From Shimia sagamensis (GTDB taxonomy: Bacteria > Pseudomonadota > Alphaproteobacteria > Rhodobacterales > Rhodobacteraceae): 64,000 bases of DNA. The translations under genes and the position numbers were made by a program. The notes below the pieces were generated by a model that was given only the letters and a program-made list of their open reading frames with translations, had not been told where the DNA came from and did no database searches. Position 1 is the stretch's first letter, and every line of letters begins with the position of its first letter. Positions 56,499 through 64,000 of the stretch are shown in pieces. The DNA lies in the NCBI RefSeq assembly GCF_900182745.1, contig NZ_FXTY01000007.1, positions 1-64,000 on the forward strand, given 5' to 3'.

Positions 56499-57446
56499 TT
56501 ACTTGTGACTTTCGGCGTCCGCAATATCAGCCTCGTCTTCGCCTTCTTCGTCGTCCTCAAAATAGACGCCTTCGGCTTTCAACTTGGCCACCCGTTGTCG
56601 ATCCACGCGACGTACCAAGAAAATAGACACTTCATAAAGGCCATAGACCACAACAAAGAGGATCAGCTGTGTCACCACATCCGGCGGTGTCACCAGCGCG
56701 GCCAGAACGAGAATGCCAACCATGGCGTATTTACGCACGCGGCCAAGACCTTCGGCATCCACCAAACCAGCTTTACCCATCAGGGTCAGTAGCACCGGAA
56801 GCTGAAAACACAGGCCAAAAGCCATGATGAACTTCAGTGTGATATCAAGGCTTTCATTGACCTTACCAAAGAAGGTGATTTGCACGCCTTCCGTGGTCGC
56901 AGGCACGGCGGTAGCCACTGCGCCAGGTACATCATCAACCGCAGGCGCCAAAAGATTGGCAAACACAGAAGCCACATCGGCAAAGCCTAGAAAGAACTGC
57001 ATGGCCAGAGGGGTCACCACCAGTTGGGCAAAGGTTGCGCCCAGCAAGAACATAAATGGCGATGCAATCATAAACGGCAGAAAGGCGCCACGTTCGTTCT
57101 TATAGAGACCCGGAGCTACAAACCGCCAAAGCTGAAACCCAATCACAGGGAAGGACAGAGCAAAGCCGCCAACCATAGAGATCCGAAACAACGTGAAGAG
57201 ATACTCCTGCGGGGAGGTAAACTGCAACGTTGGGGATGGATCGCCAAGCTCACGCAGCACTTGCACAATTGGTGATACTAGAAAATGCAGCACATGTTCG
57301 GCAATGAACTGCCCGCCAATCGGCACAAAGAAAAAGCTGATCGCGATCACAAAGGCAATGCCGGATCGGATCAAACGTGTCCGCAACTCCGCGAGGTGTT
57401 CGATCAACGGTGCGGAGCTGTCTTCGAGTTGGTCAGTCGAGCTCAT
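56499..57446 (-). CDS. tatC: Sec-independent translocase TatC
   Basis: 315 residues, six membrane helices, the twin-arginine substrate receptor. Typical N-terminus LIEHLAELRTRLIRS, and the FTSPQEYLFTLFRISMVGG and FRFVAPGLYKNERG signatures. A charged acidic C-terminal tail of about 45 residues (FEDDEEGEDEADIADAESHK at the end) is longer than in E. coli. The start overlaps the tatB stop by ATGA. Confidence 0.94.
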   Translation of the reverse strand: MSSTDQLEDSSAPLIEHLAELRTRLIRSGIAFVIAISFFFVPIGGQFIAEHVLHFLVSPIVQVLRELGDPSPTLQFTSPQEYLFTLFRISMVGGFALSFPVIGFQLWRFVAPGLYKNERGAFLPFMIASPFMFLLGATFAQLVVTPLAMQFFLGFADVASVFANLLAPAVDDVPGAVATAVPATTEGVQITFFGKVNESLDITLKFIMAFGLCFQLPVLLTLMGKAGLVDAEGLGRVRKYAMVGILVLAALVTPPDVVTQLILFVVVYGLYEVSIFLVRRVDRQRVAKLKAEGVYFEDDEEGEDEADIADAESHK

Positions 57447-57988
57447 GCCTCATCCTTCTTCGAAGTCGTCGTTGACCGTGGCGTTGGGGCCGGATCGTAA
57501 CTGCGCGCGGCCTTGCGTGCGGCCTTTGCGGCCTCCTCGGGAGAGACATCATCGGCGGCCTCGGCAGCCGCTTTTTCCGCCGCTTCTTTATCGAGACGGG
57601 CCTGCGCCATTTCAGTGGATTTTTGGCGGATTTTTTCGGCCGCCTCAGCCCGTTCCTTGGACAGCTGTGTGGTCTCAGCGCCCGGTTCATAGGACATGGA
57701 GCGTTTAACCTCACCAACGGAGTCGTTGAGCGCATCGGTCGCGGTTTTCAAAGGATTGCTGACCTTGTTCAAGCCATCGGTTGCCCCCTTGAGGGTGTCC
57801 GTCACATCTTTGACGCCCGATTTGTCAGCCGCCTCGTTCATGGCGCTGGAAAACTCCCGCGCCATGCCCTTGGCCTTGCCCACAAATCGGCCGACCGTCC
57901 GGAACATCACCGGCAAATCCTTTGGCCCCACAACAATCAGCGCAACCACGCCAATCACTAGAAGCTCGGGCAATCCCAAATCAAACAT
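57443..57988 (-). CDS. tatB: Sec-independent translocase TatB
   Basis: 181 residues. N-terminal membrane helix MFDLGLPELLVIGVVALIVVGPKDLP with the Gly-Pro hinge, then an amphipathic helix (RTVGRFVGKAKGMAREFSSAMNE) and a long Ala/Glu/Lys-rich variable tail. Forms the receptor complex with TatC. Starts 18 bases after tatA. Confidence 0.93.
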   Translation of the reverse strand: MFDLGLPELLVIGVVALIVVGPKDLPVMFRTVGRFVGKAKGMAREFSSAMNEAADKSGVKDVTDTLKGATDGLNKVSNPLKTATDALNDSVGEVKRSMSYEPGAETTQLSKERAEAAEKIRQKSTEMAQARLDKEAAEKAAAEAADDVSPEEAAKAARKAARSYDPAPTPRSTTTSKKDEA

Positions 57989-58005
57989 ACTGGTTCAGCC
58001 TCAGA

Positions 58006-58224
58006 TCAGACTTTGTCTTTGTCGTCGGCTGGCGTCACGTCTTTTGCCGTTTCAGACGCTTCCTCTTCAAGCTCCTGCTGGCCTTCGTTGATGCCTTTTT
58101 TGAACGATGTAATACCTTTGCCAACTTCCCCCATCAGGCCGCTGATTTTGCCACGACCAAACAACACCAGAACCACAATCGCGATCAGCAGAATGCCCGG
58201 CAGACCAATGTTTCCAATACCCAT
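58006..58224 (-). CDS. tatA: Sec-independent translocase TatA
   Basis: 72 residues from [38 protein letters not shown], preceded by AGAGGAG. Pore-forming subunit with the FGRGK hinge. First gene of tatABC. A longer reading frame upstream lacks similarity and is not used. Confidence 0.94.
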   Translation of the reverse strand: MGIGNIGLPGILLIAIVVLVLFGRGKISGLMGEVGKGITSFKKGINEGQQELEEEASETAKDVTPADDKDKV

Positions 58225-58411
58225 GATGTTTCTCCTCTTTGTGAGCCTGCGGCCCGATATCATCTGTCTGGCTCAGTCCTACCGTCTTGGGGCTTGGCGT
58301 AAAAGCAACAATCCCGGGCTGTGGGCGGCAATTCGAGGCTTTTTACTCTCCCATTTGACGCTATTATGGCAGTTGTCAGTATTCTGTCAGTATATCGGAG
58401 ATTCGCATTCC

Positions 58412-59083
58412 ATGGCCAGTTCGCAAAACCGCACAGATCGCCTGTATGCACTGATGGAGATATTGAAGGATGGCGGATTGCATCGCGCCGAAGATTTGGC
58501 GGCTTCGATGCACGTATCTCTGCGGACAATCTACCGAGACATGCAGACGTTGGCGAACAGCGGAGTCGCAATAGAAGGCGAGCGTGGCACCGGCTATCGG
58601 GCCAAAGCAGTTTTGACGTTGCCGCCGTTAAACCTGACGGAAGAAGAGTTGGAAGCGCTGCACATCGGGCTGGAAGTGGTGGGCACCGGCATGGAGGGGC
58701 CATTGCAGGCCGCTGCGGAGAGCCTGAGCGCCAAAATCGACGCGGTGTTGCCGGAAGAGATTGGCGGGGTGGCGCAGGGATTTGGCTTTGCCGCCTACCC
58801 TTTTGCGGAGACGACGCAGGCCTTGCGGCATTTGGAGCCCCTGCGCACGGCCATTCGATCTAAGCAAAAATTGCGTGTAGCTGGCGCAGACGGTGTTACG
58901 CGGGATGTACGGCCGTTGAAGCTCGACTACTGGGGGCGTGTCTGGACCCTTGGCGTTTGGGACGAAACCCATGGCGGGTTTGCCAAAATACGCGTGGATC
59001 AGATGAACGACCTGAGTGTGTTGCCAGGACTCTTTGTCGAAGAACCGGGCAAGAGTTTGAAAGACTTTCTGGTGCAGGCCTAA
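58412..59083 (+). CDS. HTH/WYL domain transcriptional regulator
   Basis: 223 residues from MASSQNRTDRLYALMEILKDGG. N-terminal HTH_11 (HRAEDLAASMHVSLRTIYRDMQTL) and a C-terminal WYL-type effector domain, YafY/DeoR-like. The WYL triad is modified (VRPLKLDYWGRVWTLGVWDETHGGFAKIRVDQM). Divergent from tatA with a gap of about 190 bases; may regulate itself or neighbours. Ligand unknown. Confidence 0.87.
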   Translation: MASSQNRTDRLYALMEILKDGGLHRAEDLAASMHVSLRTIYRDMQTLANSGVAIEGERGTGYRAKAVLTLPPLNLTEEELEALHIGLEVVGTGMEGPLQAAAESLSAKIDAVLPEEIGGVAQGFGFAAYPFAETTQALRHLEPLRTAIRSKQKLRVAGADGVTRDVRPLKLDYWGRVWTLGVWDETHGGFAKIRVDQMNDLSVLPGLFVEEPGKSLKDFLVQA

Positions 59084-59089
59084 AACGGC

Positions 59090-60220
59090 CTATGCGTCTG
59101 CCGGAAATACAAAGCAGCGGTCACGGCGGATTGTAAGCCACAGAGGTGTGTCTTTTTTTGGCAAGAACACGTTGGGTACGGTGACTTTCAGCGCGGACCC
59201 ATCGTGATCCATTTTGAATTCAACCAAGCTTTCGTTGCCCATAAATCGCGCACGGGTGACGAGGCCACGTGCAGCCACCCCATCAGAGGGTGTGGGCAAA
59301 GGACCTTTGCCGTCGCGGTCAAAATCCAGTTTCAAGTGCTGCGGCCGGATCACAATCTCAACCGGTGCTCCGTCCGCAAGTCCCGGTGTCAGGAATTGGC
59401 CAAATGGTGTGTCAGTGAGAGCACCGTTGCTCACGGAGCGGATCACGTTGATGTCGCTAAAAAACGCAACGGCCTGTTTGTCCTTGGGCGCATTGTAGAT
59501 GTTATACGGGGCTCCCTGCTGGACAATGACACCGTCGCGCATGAGCGCAATTTCATCCGCCATCCGCATGGCCTCTTCAGGCTCATGGGTCACCAGAAGC
59601 ACAGCGGTGTCTTCTTCTTTGAGCACCGCCAGAGTCTCGTCGCGGATGCCGTCGCGTAGACGGTTGTCGAGGCCAGAGAACGGCTCGTCCATCAACATGA
59701 TGCGCGGGCGTGGTGCCAAGGCGCGGGCCAAGGCGATACGCTGTTGCTCTCCGCCCGACAGCAGGTGCGGGTATTTGTCGATGGCCCAGCCCAGGTTCAC
59801 CTTGGCCAGAAGTTCCTCAACACGGGCGCGTTTTTCGTCGTTGCTGCCTTTGAGGCCAAAGGCAACGTTGTCGCTCACCGAGAGGTGTGGGAATAGTGCA
59901 AAGTCTTGAAACATCAGGCCAATCTGGCGACGTTCCGGCGGGATGCGGAACACTGTGTCACAGATCAGCTTGCCATCCACATAGATCTCGCCGCTGTCCT
60001 GCATGTCGACACCAGCAATCATGCGCAGGGTGGTGGACTTACCGCAGCCCGAAGGGCCAAGCAGGCAGGTCACCCTGCCAGATTGCAAGGTCAAAGACAC
60101 GTCGTCGACCACCTGACGGTTGCCAAATCGGCGGCGCAGGTTGCGGATTTCCAAACGTGGTGGCGTCGAAGTGGGTGTCAGCTGCACGGGAGGCCTCTTG
60201 CAATCCCCGATGCTTTTCAT
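59090..60220 (-). CDS. Fbp/Pot-type ABC transporter ATPase
   Basis: 376 residues. Walker A LGPSGCGKSTTLRMIAG, signature HLLSGGEQQRIALARALAP, Walker B IMLMDEPFSGLDNRL, H-loop VTHEPEEAMRMADE, and a C-terminal TOBE-type domain (TPFGQFLTPGLADGAPVEIVIRPQHLK). Closest in pattern to iron(III) (FbpC) or spermidine/putrescine importers. No permease or binding protein accompanies it; instead it follows a sodium symporter by 19 bases. Confidence 0.85.
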   Translation of the reverse strand: MKSIGDCKRPPVQLTPTSTPPRLEIRNLRRRFGNRQVVDDVSLTLQSGRVTCLLGPSGCGKSTTLRMIAGVDMQDSGEIYVDGKLICDTVFRIPPERRQIGLMFQDFALFPHLSVSDNVAFGLKGSNDEKRARVEELLAKVNLGWAIDKYPHLLSGGEQQRIALARALAPRPRIMLMDEPFSGLDNRLRDGIRDETLAVLKEEDTAVLLVTHEPEEAMRMADEIALMRDGVIVQQGAPYNIYNAPKDKQAVAFFSDINVIRSVSNGALTDTPFGQFLTPGLADGAPVEIVIRPQHLKLDFDRDGKGPLPTPSDGVAARGLVTRARFMGNESLVEFKMDHDGSALKVTVPNVFLPKKDTPLWLTIRRDRCFVFPADA

Positions 60221-60239
60221 CGGGTTTCGCGTTGGTGTA

Positions 60240-61625
60240 TCAGCCCCCTACCCGTGCTTCAACCCTGCGGCTGCCGATCAGAACTGCGGCAAATCCAATC
60301 ACCAATACGATGACGCAGATTTGCAAGAGCTGCTCATATTTGTGGCCGTCGTAGAGGAATTGAGACACAAACGCGACGTCGCGGAACATGTAGGCTGCGG
60401 CACCGCCAAGAGCGACGAAAAAGCAAACCATGTAGGACCAAAGCGGAACGTCGCGGCCACTGATCAGGCCAGCCAGAAGCACCGGGGTCAAGAACATCGA
60501 AGCCGTGCCGGATACAGCTACAGCATCAAACAGAGTTTGGTTACCCCAGAGTGTGAGAGCCCCGCCTGCCATAGCAAAGACGACCATCGAGATGCGCCCA
60601 CCGGCGAGAGTACGTGGGGCCAGTCTGAGCTCTTCGACCACAAGACGGGCGGCAGAACTCAGCGCGGAGTCCAGTGTGGACAGTGCTGAGACCAGAAGCG
60701 AGAGGATCAGCAAGGTGAAGACCCAACTTGGGAACATGGCGCTCCATGTGCCGATCAACTGGCCCTCGTAGGCGGCACCTTCTAACGAGGCCTGGATGCC
60801 AAAAAAACCAAAGGCGATGATGCAGAGCGAGGACAGCCAGAAAGCGTGTAGGAAGCTCTTGCGGGTTGTATCGCGATCCGCGAGGAAACCGCGATCCATC
60901 ATGACCGGGTCATGTACCGGGTAAGAAAAGACCTGGAGCACGGCAACCACCAGAAGAACCCAGCCATTATGAGGGCCGGAGGCGCCGGGGGCCGTGAGAA
61001 CCGCGCCGAGGTTAAACTCGGGGCGCAGGATGAGGGCCACAAACGCAATGCCAAACACCACAAGGAACAGCAGCATCTGTACCACGTCGGTGCGCAGGGC
61101 TGCGGACAGGCCGCCCCAGGCGGAATAGGCCAGCGCAACCACGCCAACGATCAGGATGGCGATGGTACCCGCATTGGCGACATCTGGAAGAATGGCGGTA
61201 AAGATCAGACCAACCACCAGCAGATTGGCGAACACTTCGGACAGAAGCCGCAGGGCAATGACCACGTTGTAGGCAGTGACACCGGGAAGTCCGAAACGTG
61301 AGGTGAGCCAGTCCTGCACAGAGCCTGCGCCCTGCACACGCATGCGGTTCACGATGTAGCCGCCGGTCAGAAAGGAGGCGTAGTAGGCGGCGTAAGCTAA
61401 GGTGCCCGCAATGCCGTAGTAGAAGCCAAGGATGGCTGCGTTCATCAGCGAGCGCGCAAATATCCATGTGGTGACTTGAGACAAGACCAGGGTCCACAAC
61501 GAAGGCGAACGTCCTTCGGTATTTTGGCCACCAAAGAAACCGACAACCGTGGCCCGTTTTGGGGCCACGACGAGGCTCAACAGGAGAATGGCAGCGAAAA
61601 CTGTGATGAGTGTGGCGGCGTGCAT
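60240..61625 (-). CDS. Sodium:solute symporter family protein
   Basis: 461 residues with about 12-13 hydrophobic helices of the SSS/LeuT-fold family. N-terminal MHAATLITVFAAILLLSLVVAP, then GRSPSLWTLVLSQVTTWIFARSLMNAA, YAAYYASFLTGGYIVNRM and a later SALSTLDSALSSAARLVVEE that carries the Na-site Ser/Thr residues. Substrate not identifiable. On the minus strand after the AlkC gene; the ABC ATPase follows closely. Confidence 0.85.
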   Translation of the reverse strand: MHAATLITVFAAILLLSLVVAPKRATVVGFFGGQNTEGRSPSLWTLVLSQVTTWIFARSLMNAAILGFYYGIAGTLAYAAYYASFLTGGYIVNRMRVQGAGSVQDWLTSRFGLPGVTAYNVVIALRLLSEVFANLLVVGLIFTAILPDVANAGTIAILIVGVVALAYSAWGGLSAALRTDVVQMLLFLVVFGIAFVALILRPEFNLGAVLTAPGASGPHNGWVLLVVAVLQVFSYPVHDPVMMDRGFLADRDTTRKSFLHAFWLSSLCIIAFGFFGIQASLEGAAYEGQLIGTWSAMFPSWVFTLLILSLLVSALSTLDSALSSAARLVVEELRLAPRTLAGGRISMVVFAMAGGALTLWGNQTLFDAVAVSGTASMFLTPVLLAGLISGRDVPLWSYMVCFFVALGGAAAYMFRDVAFVSQFLYDGHKYEQLLQICVIVLVIGFAAVLIGSRRVEARVGG

Positions 61626-61716
61626 GGTTGTATCCCGTTCAAAGTTGGGATCGGCCTAGCAGGCGGCCAGATGTCAGGCCAGCCGCCCCACAGAGATGTG
61701 ATGAAACGTCAGCGGG

Positions 61717-62871
61717 TTACGCAGGATCCGTCAGATCAAACGCCACATCGCCAAGCACACGCCCGTTGACTTGGATAGCCAATTTATGGGGGCCAGAGTG
61801 CAGCTGGAAGGTGCTGGCGTTGGCCTTGAGCGGATGCTTTTTGGCCAGTGTAAGCGACTTACCGGCAGGAATTTTGCCTTGCTTGAGTTTGAAGACTTTC
61901 TCACCGCCGCGCCCGTTGGGCCGATGGAAGCTCAGCACGTAGTCTACCATCACCGGCACAGGAGATGTGCCATCAGTGGACAATGTGGTCTCGACTTGCA
62001 ATGCCTCACCAATTTGGATGCTGTCACCGCCGACGGACAGGCTATCCAGAGTAACCGGTGCATCCGCATGGAACCCGAGTGCCGAGAGCGCGCCGGCATG
62101 CCCGGCCTTGACCGCGGTGCGCAGGGAGTGACGGGTCATCCAGTCGAGTTCTTTGGATGCCTGTTTGCCGTGCTCCTTCCAATCTGCCAGTTGGCTGACC
62201 ACTGTGTTGGTGGAGATTTTGGAAATGTCATTCAGGTGGTTGGACACCGAACGGGTCACGTAGCGCGTGGGATCGGCGTGCAGTTTTGCCAGCAGTGGCA
62301 AAGGCGACATAGGATCAATCTCAATCTTCTTTGCCCAGGGCAGTTTAGGGCGCGTGCCTTCACTCACCAAACGGCGCACATGGTAGTTGTCATCCTCTGC
62401 CCACGCGTGCAGGCGGGCAAAGGTCTCCTCCGGCCAGCGATTAAGGAAAGGACGGATGTAGAACTCCATAGAAAAGCGCTTGGTCGCTGCCTCCAGTAAG
62501 TCCAATGCCCGTTCGCGATGCTGTTCTACACCATGGCGGGTGGCCAAGATGCCGGGCACAGCGTGAATGAAGCGGCCAAAATCATCATCCGTCAGGGTCG
62601 GATCAAGCGCGGGCGGCATCGCTGCCTCCAGTTGATCCGCCATTTCAGGAAAGTCCGGCGCGAGGCGTTTTTCAATACAGTCCGCAATCCATTCCATCCG
62701 CTCCATGAGCTCGCGCCCCTGAAGTCCAGCCACAACTTCTTGATGGAAACTCTCGCCGTCAAAGCCAGGCACGCCGGCGGAGAATTCCGCAGCCAAATCG
62801 CCCATACTATCTACATTAAATAACTGATCTTTTAGAGAAAACCCTTGGGACACACCCACACCTCGCGCCAT
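61717..62871 (-). CDS. AlkC-type DNA alkylation repair protein
   Basis: 384 residues. About 1-265 are HEAT-like helical repeats as in AlkC/AlkD DNA glycosylases (FSLKDQLFNVDSMGDLAAEF at the start, GTRPKLPWAKKIEIDPMSPLPLLAKLHADPTRYVTRSVSNHLNDIS in the active region); about 270-384 form a beta-rich domain matching the C-terminal Ig-like domain of AlkC. These enzymes excise 3-methyladenine and 3-methylcytosine. Downstream of an SDR gene by 18 bases. Confidence 0.87.
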   Translation of the reverse strand: MARGVGVSQGFSLKDQLFNVDSMGDLAAEFSAGVPGFDGESFHQEVVAGLQGRELMERMEWIADCIEKRLAPDFPEMADQLEAAMPPALDPTLTDDDFGRFIHAVPGILATRHGVEQHRERALDLLEAATKRFSMEFYIRPFLNRWPEETFARLHAWAEDDNYHVRRLVSEGTRPKLPWAKKIEIDPMSPLPLLAKLHADPTRYVTRSVSNHLNDISKISTNTVVSQLADWKEHGKQASKELDWMTRHSLRTAVKAGHAGALSALGFHADAPVTLDSLSVGGDSIQIGEALQVETTLSTDGTSPVPVMVDYVLSFHRPNGRGGEKVFKLKQGKIPAGKSLTLAKKHPLKANASTFQLHSGPHKLAIQVNGRVLGDVAFDLTDPA

Positions 62872-62889
62872 ATTCTTATTTGCTCCGGC

Positions 62890-63669
62890 CTACATTGCCG
62901 ACGCAAAGGCGCCGCCGTCCAGCAGAACATTCTGCCCGACGATAAAGCCTGCGTGATCAGAGCAGAGGAACGCACATGTGGCGCCAAACTCATCCGGCGT
63001 TCCGTAGCGACCGGCGGGAATGGTGGCGGCACGTTGGGCCTGAGCCTCCTCCATGGAGATGCCCTGCTGCTTCGTCACGGCTGTGTCCAGGGATACAGCA
63101 CGATCTGTGGCATGGATGCCGGGCAGCAGGTTGTTGATGGTCACGCCTTTGCCCGCCACTTGACGCGCGGTGCCAGCGACATAGCCGGTCAAACCAGCGC
63201 GGGCGGCGTTTGAAAGGCCCAGTACCGGGATCGGAGACTTCACCGACACCGAGGTGATATTCACCACGCGGCCCCAGCCACGCTCCATCATGCCCGGCAC
63301 CAGCGCTTTTATCAGGGCAATTGGCGCCAACATGTTTGCATCCAGCGCGGCGATGAAATCATCCCGATTCCAATCGGTCCACATACCCGGAGGTGGACCA
63401 CCTGCGTTGTTGACGAGGATATCGACGCCTTTCGCGATCTCGACCAACTTGGCTTGGCCTTCCTCGGTGCTCACATCACAAGCTATTGTGGCCACCTCAA
63501 CGCCAAACTCGGCGCGAATGTCGGCGGCAGCAATTTCAAGCGCTTCGACGCCACGCGCATTCATAATCAAGTCCACGCCATCCGAAGCCAAAGCGCGCGC
63601 GCAACCTAGACCAAGACCTTTAGAGGACGCGCAAACCAGCGCGCGTTTACCCTTAATTCCCAATTCCAT
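62890..63669 (-). CDS. SDR family oxidoreductase (3-oxoacyl-ACP reductase-like)
   Basis: 259 residues from MELGIKGKRALVCASSKGLGLGCARALASDG, supported by GGGGAGA. Cofactor motif SSKGLGLG, NNAGGPPPG, and a catalytic region in which the usual Tyr-x3-Lys is altered: SVSVKSPIPVLGLSNAARAGLTGYVAGTARQVAGKG. The normal SAYSASKAA-type triad reads LSNAARAGL, so the catalytic Tyr and Lys appear lost; this pattern recurs in a subgroup of bacterial SDRs with unknown activity. The upstream 34 in-frame codons are leader. Divergent from the gene at 63817. Confidence 0.83.
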   Translation of the reverse strand: MELGIKGKRALVCASSKGLGLGCARALASDGVDLIMNARGVEALEIAAADIRAEFGVEVATIACDVSTEEGQAKLVEIAKGVDILVNNAGGPPPGMWTDWNRDDFIAALDANMLAPIALIKALVPGMMERGWGRVVNITSVSVKSPIPVLGLSNAARAGLTGYVAGTARQVAGKGVTINNLLPGIHATDRAVSLDTAVTKQQGISMEEAQAQRAATIPAGRYGTPDEFGATCAFLCSDHAGFIVGQNVLLDGGAFASAM

Positions 63670-63816
63670 GCGATTCTCCCCGTTGTTGTGCGGGTAAGAA
63701 ATACCCAAATTAGGAAGGATGCCAGTATAATGCCGAAGCCAAGGCACTGTGCTGCCACATTTGCATGTCATTCAAATTGTCAAAGAACATGTACAGTACA
63801 CGGAAATAGGTAAGTT

Positions 63817-64000
63817 ATGACGTCTCAAGTCCAAGACAGCTCCCAGCCCTCCCAACGTCTGCCGGTGTATCCGGCGGATGCTTTGATTGTGACGGATGGC
63901 GCAAACCTTGGTGATTCTCTGTCGTTTGCGGAAGAATTGTTGCCAGACGATATCTATACGCTGAACCAAGATGCCGAGGAGAAGAGCCTCGCCTTGCGCA
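63817..64000 (+). CDS. Partial gene: N-terminus resembling Rhodobacteraceae Hint-domain proteins
   Basis: 61 codons are visible before the window ends: MTSQVQDSSQPSQRLPVYPADALIVTDGANLGDSLSFAEELLPDDIYTLNQDAEEKSLALR. The motif VTDGANLGDxLSFAEEL.xDDIY resembles the start of a secreted or self-processing protein family in this order that carries a Hint domain further on. The Hint domain itself lies outside the window, so the name is provisional. ATG follows a GGTAAGTT leader without a strong ribosome site. Confidence 0.55.
   Translation, partial: MTSQVQDSSQPSQRLPVYPADALIVTDGANLGDSLSFAEELLPDDIYTLNQDAEEKSLALR

Overview
The window looks like a stretch of chromosome from a marine alphaproteobacterium of the Roseobacter group (Rhodobacterales). 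The evidence is gene order and content: a pyrC-pyrE-dnaB-alr-mlaEF string followed by radA-cvpA-purF, a surE-pcm-nlpD group beside tatABC, a form II (coxSLM-ordered) CO-dehydrogenase-like cluster, a DUF2849-cysI-cysH-DUF934 assimilatory sulfate cluster, and dense ATGA/TGATG gene overlaps. This assignment is inference from content; no species is claimed. No rRNA, tRNA, CRISPR array or insertion sequence was recognised.

Layout. 0.2-4.1 kb: a Kdo-transferase-like gene (waaA) on the minus strand and a CHASE/PAS hybrid histidine kinase. 4.2-7.7 kb: three tandem minus-strand M20 amidohydrolases, clearly a local triplication. 7.9-12.1 kb: an overlapping trio of DctB-like kinase, DctD-like regulator with a degenerate AAA+ domain, and MFS transporter. 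12.1-16.6 kb, accessory-looking: a tyrosine phenol-lyase-like enzyme bracketed by the MFS 3' end and a frameshifted second copy of that 3' end, a periplasmic DUF3604 protein and an Lrp regulator. 16.7-20.9 kb: sulfite reductase, APS/PAPS reductase and partners, then ferredoxin-NADP reductase. 21.0-22.4 kb: an alanine-rich membrane-anchored repeat protein and infC, which appears to start at AUA. 22.5-31.0 kb: the minus-strand cox-like cluster in transcription order coxD-small ORF-coxE-xdhC-type-MoeA-like-coxS-coxL-coxM.

31.1-38.8 kb: a hypothetical protein, pyrimidine genes, dnaB (preceded by a perfect DnaA box), alr, mlaE, mlaF and a small membrane protein in overlapping order. 38.9-44.7 kb: a type I secretion module (RTX protein, ABC exporter with an unusual C-terminal domain, HlyD-type adaptor) sitting between mlaF and the pqiA/radA/cvpA/purF string, probably as an insertion. 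TAXI and GlsB/YeaQ-like genes also lie between cvpA and purF. 50.9-55.5 kb: DUF2199, a PilP/GspC-like small protein, an SDR, surE, pcm and nlpD. 55.5-58.2 kb: minus-strand DUF815 ATPase and tatC-tatB-tatA, with a divergent WYL regulator. 59.1-63.7 kb: minus-strand ABC ATPase, sodium:solute symporter, AlkC-type alkylation repair protein and SDR. The window ends inside a plus-strand gene that resembles the N-terminus of Rhodobacteraceae Hint-domain proteins.

The most unusual items are the exporter with a possible RsbW-like C-terminal domain, the DctD-like regulator lacking the GAFTGA loop and the Walker A lysine, the duplicated MFS tail flanking the phenol-lyase gene, the AUA start of infC, the 102-residue gene inside the cox cluster, and the orphan TAXI protein with membrane segments at both ends.
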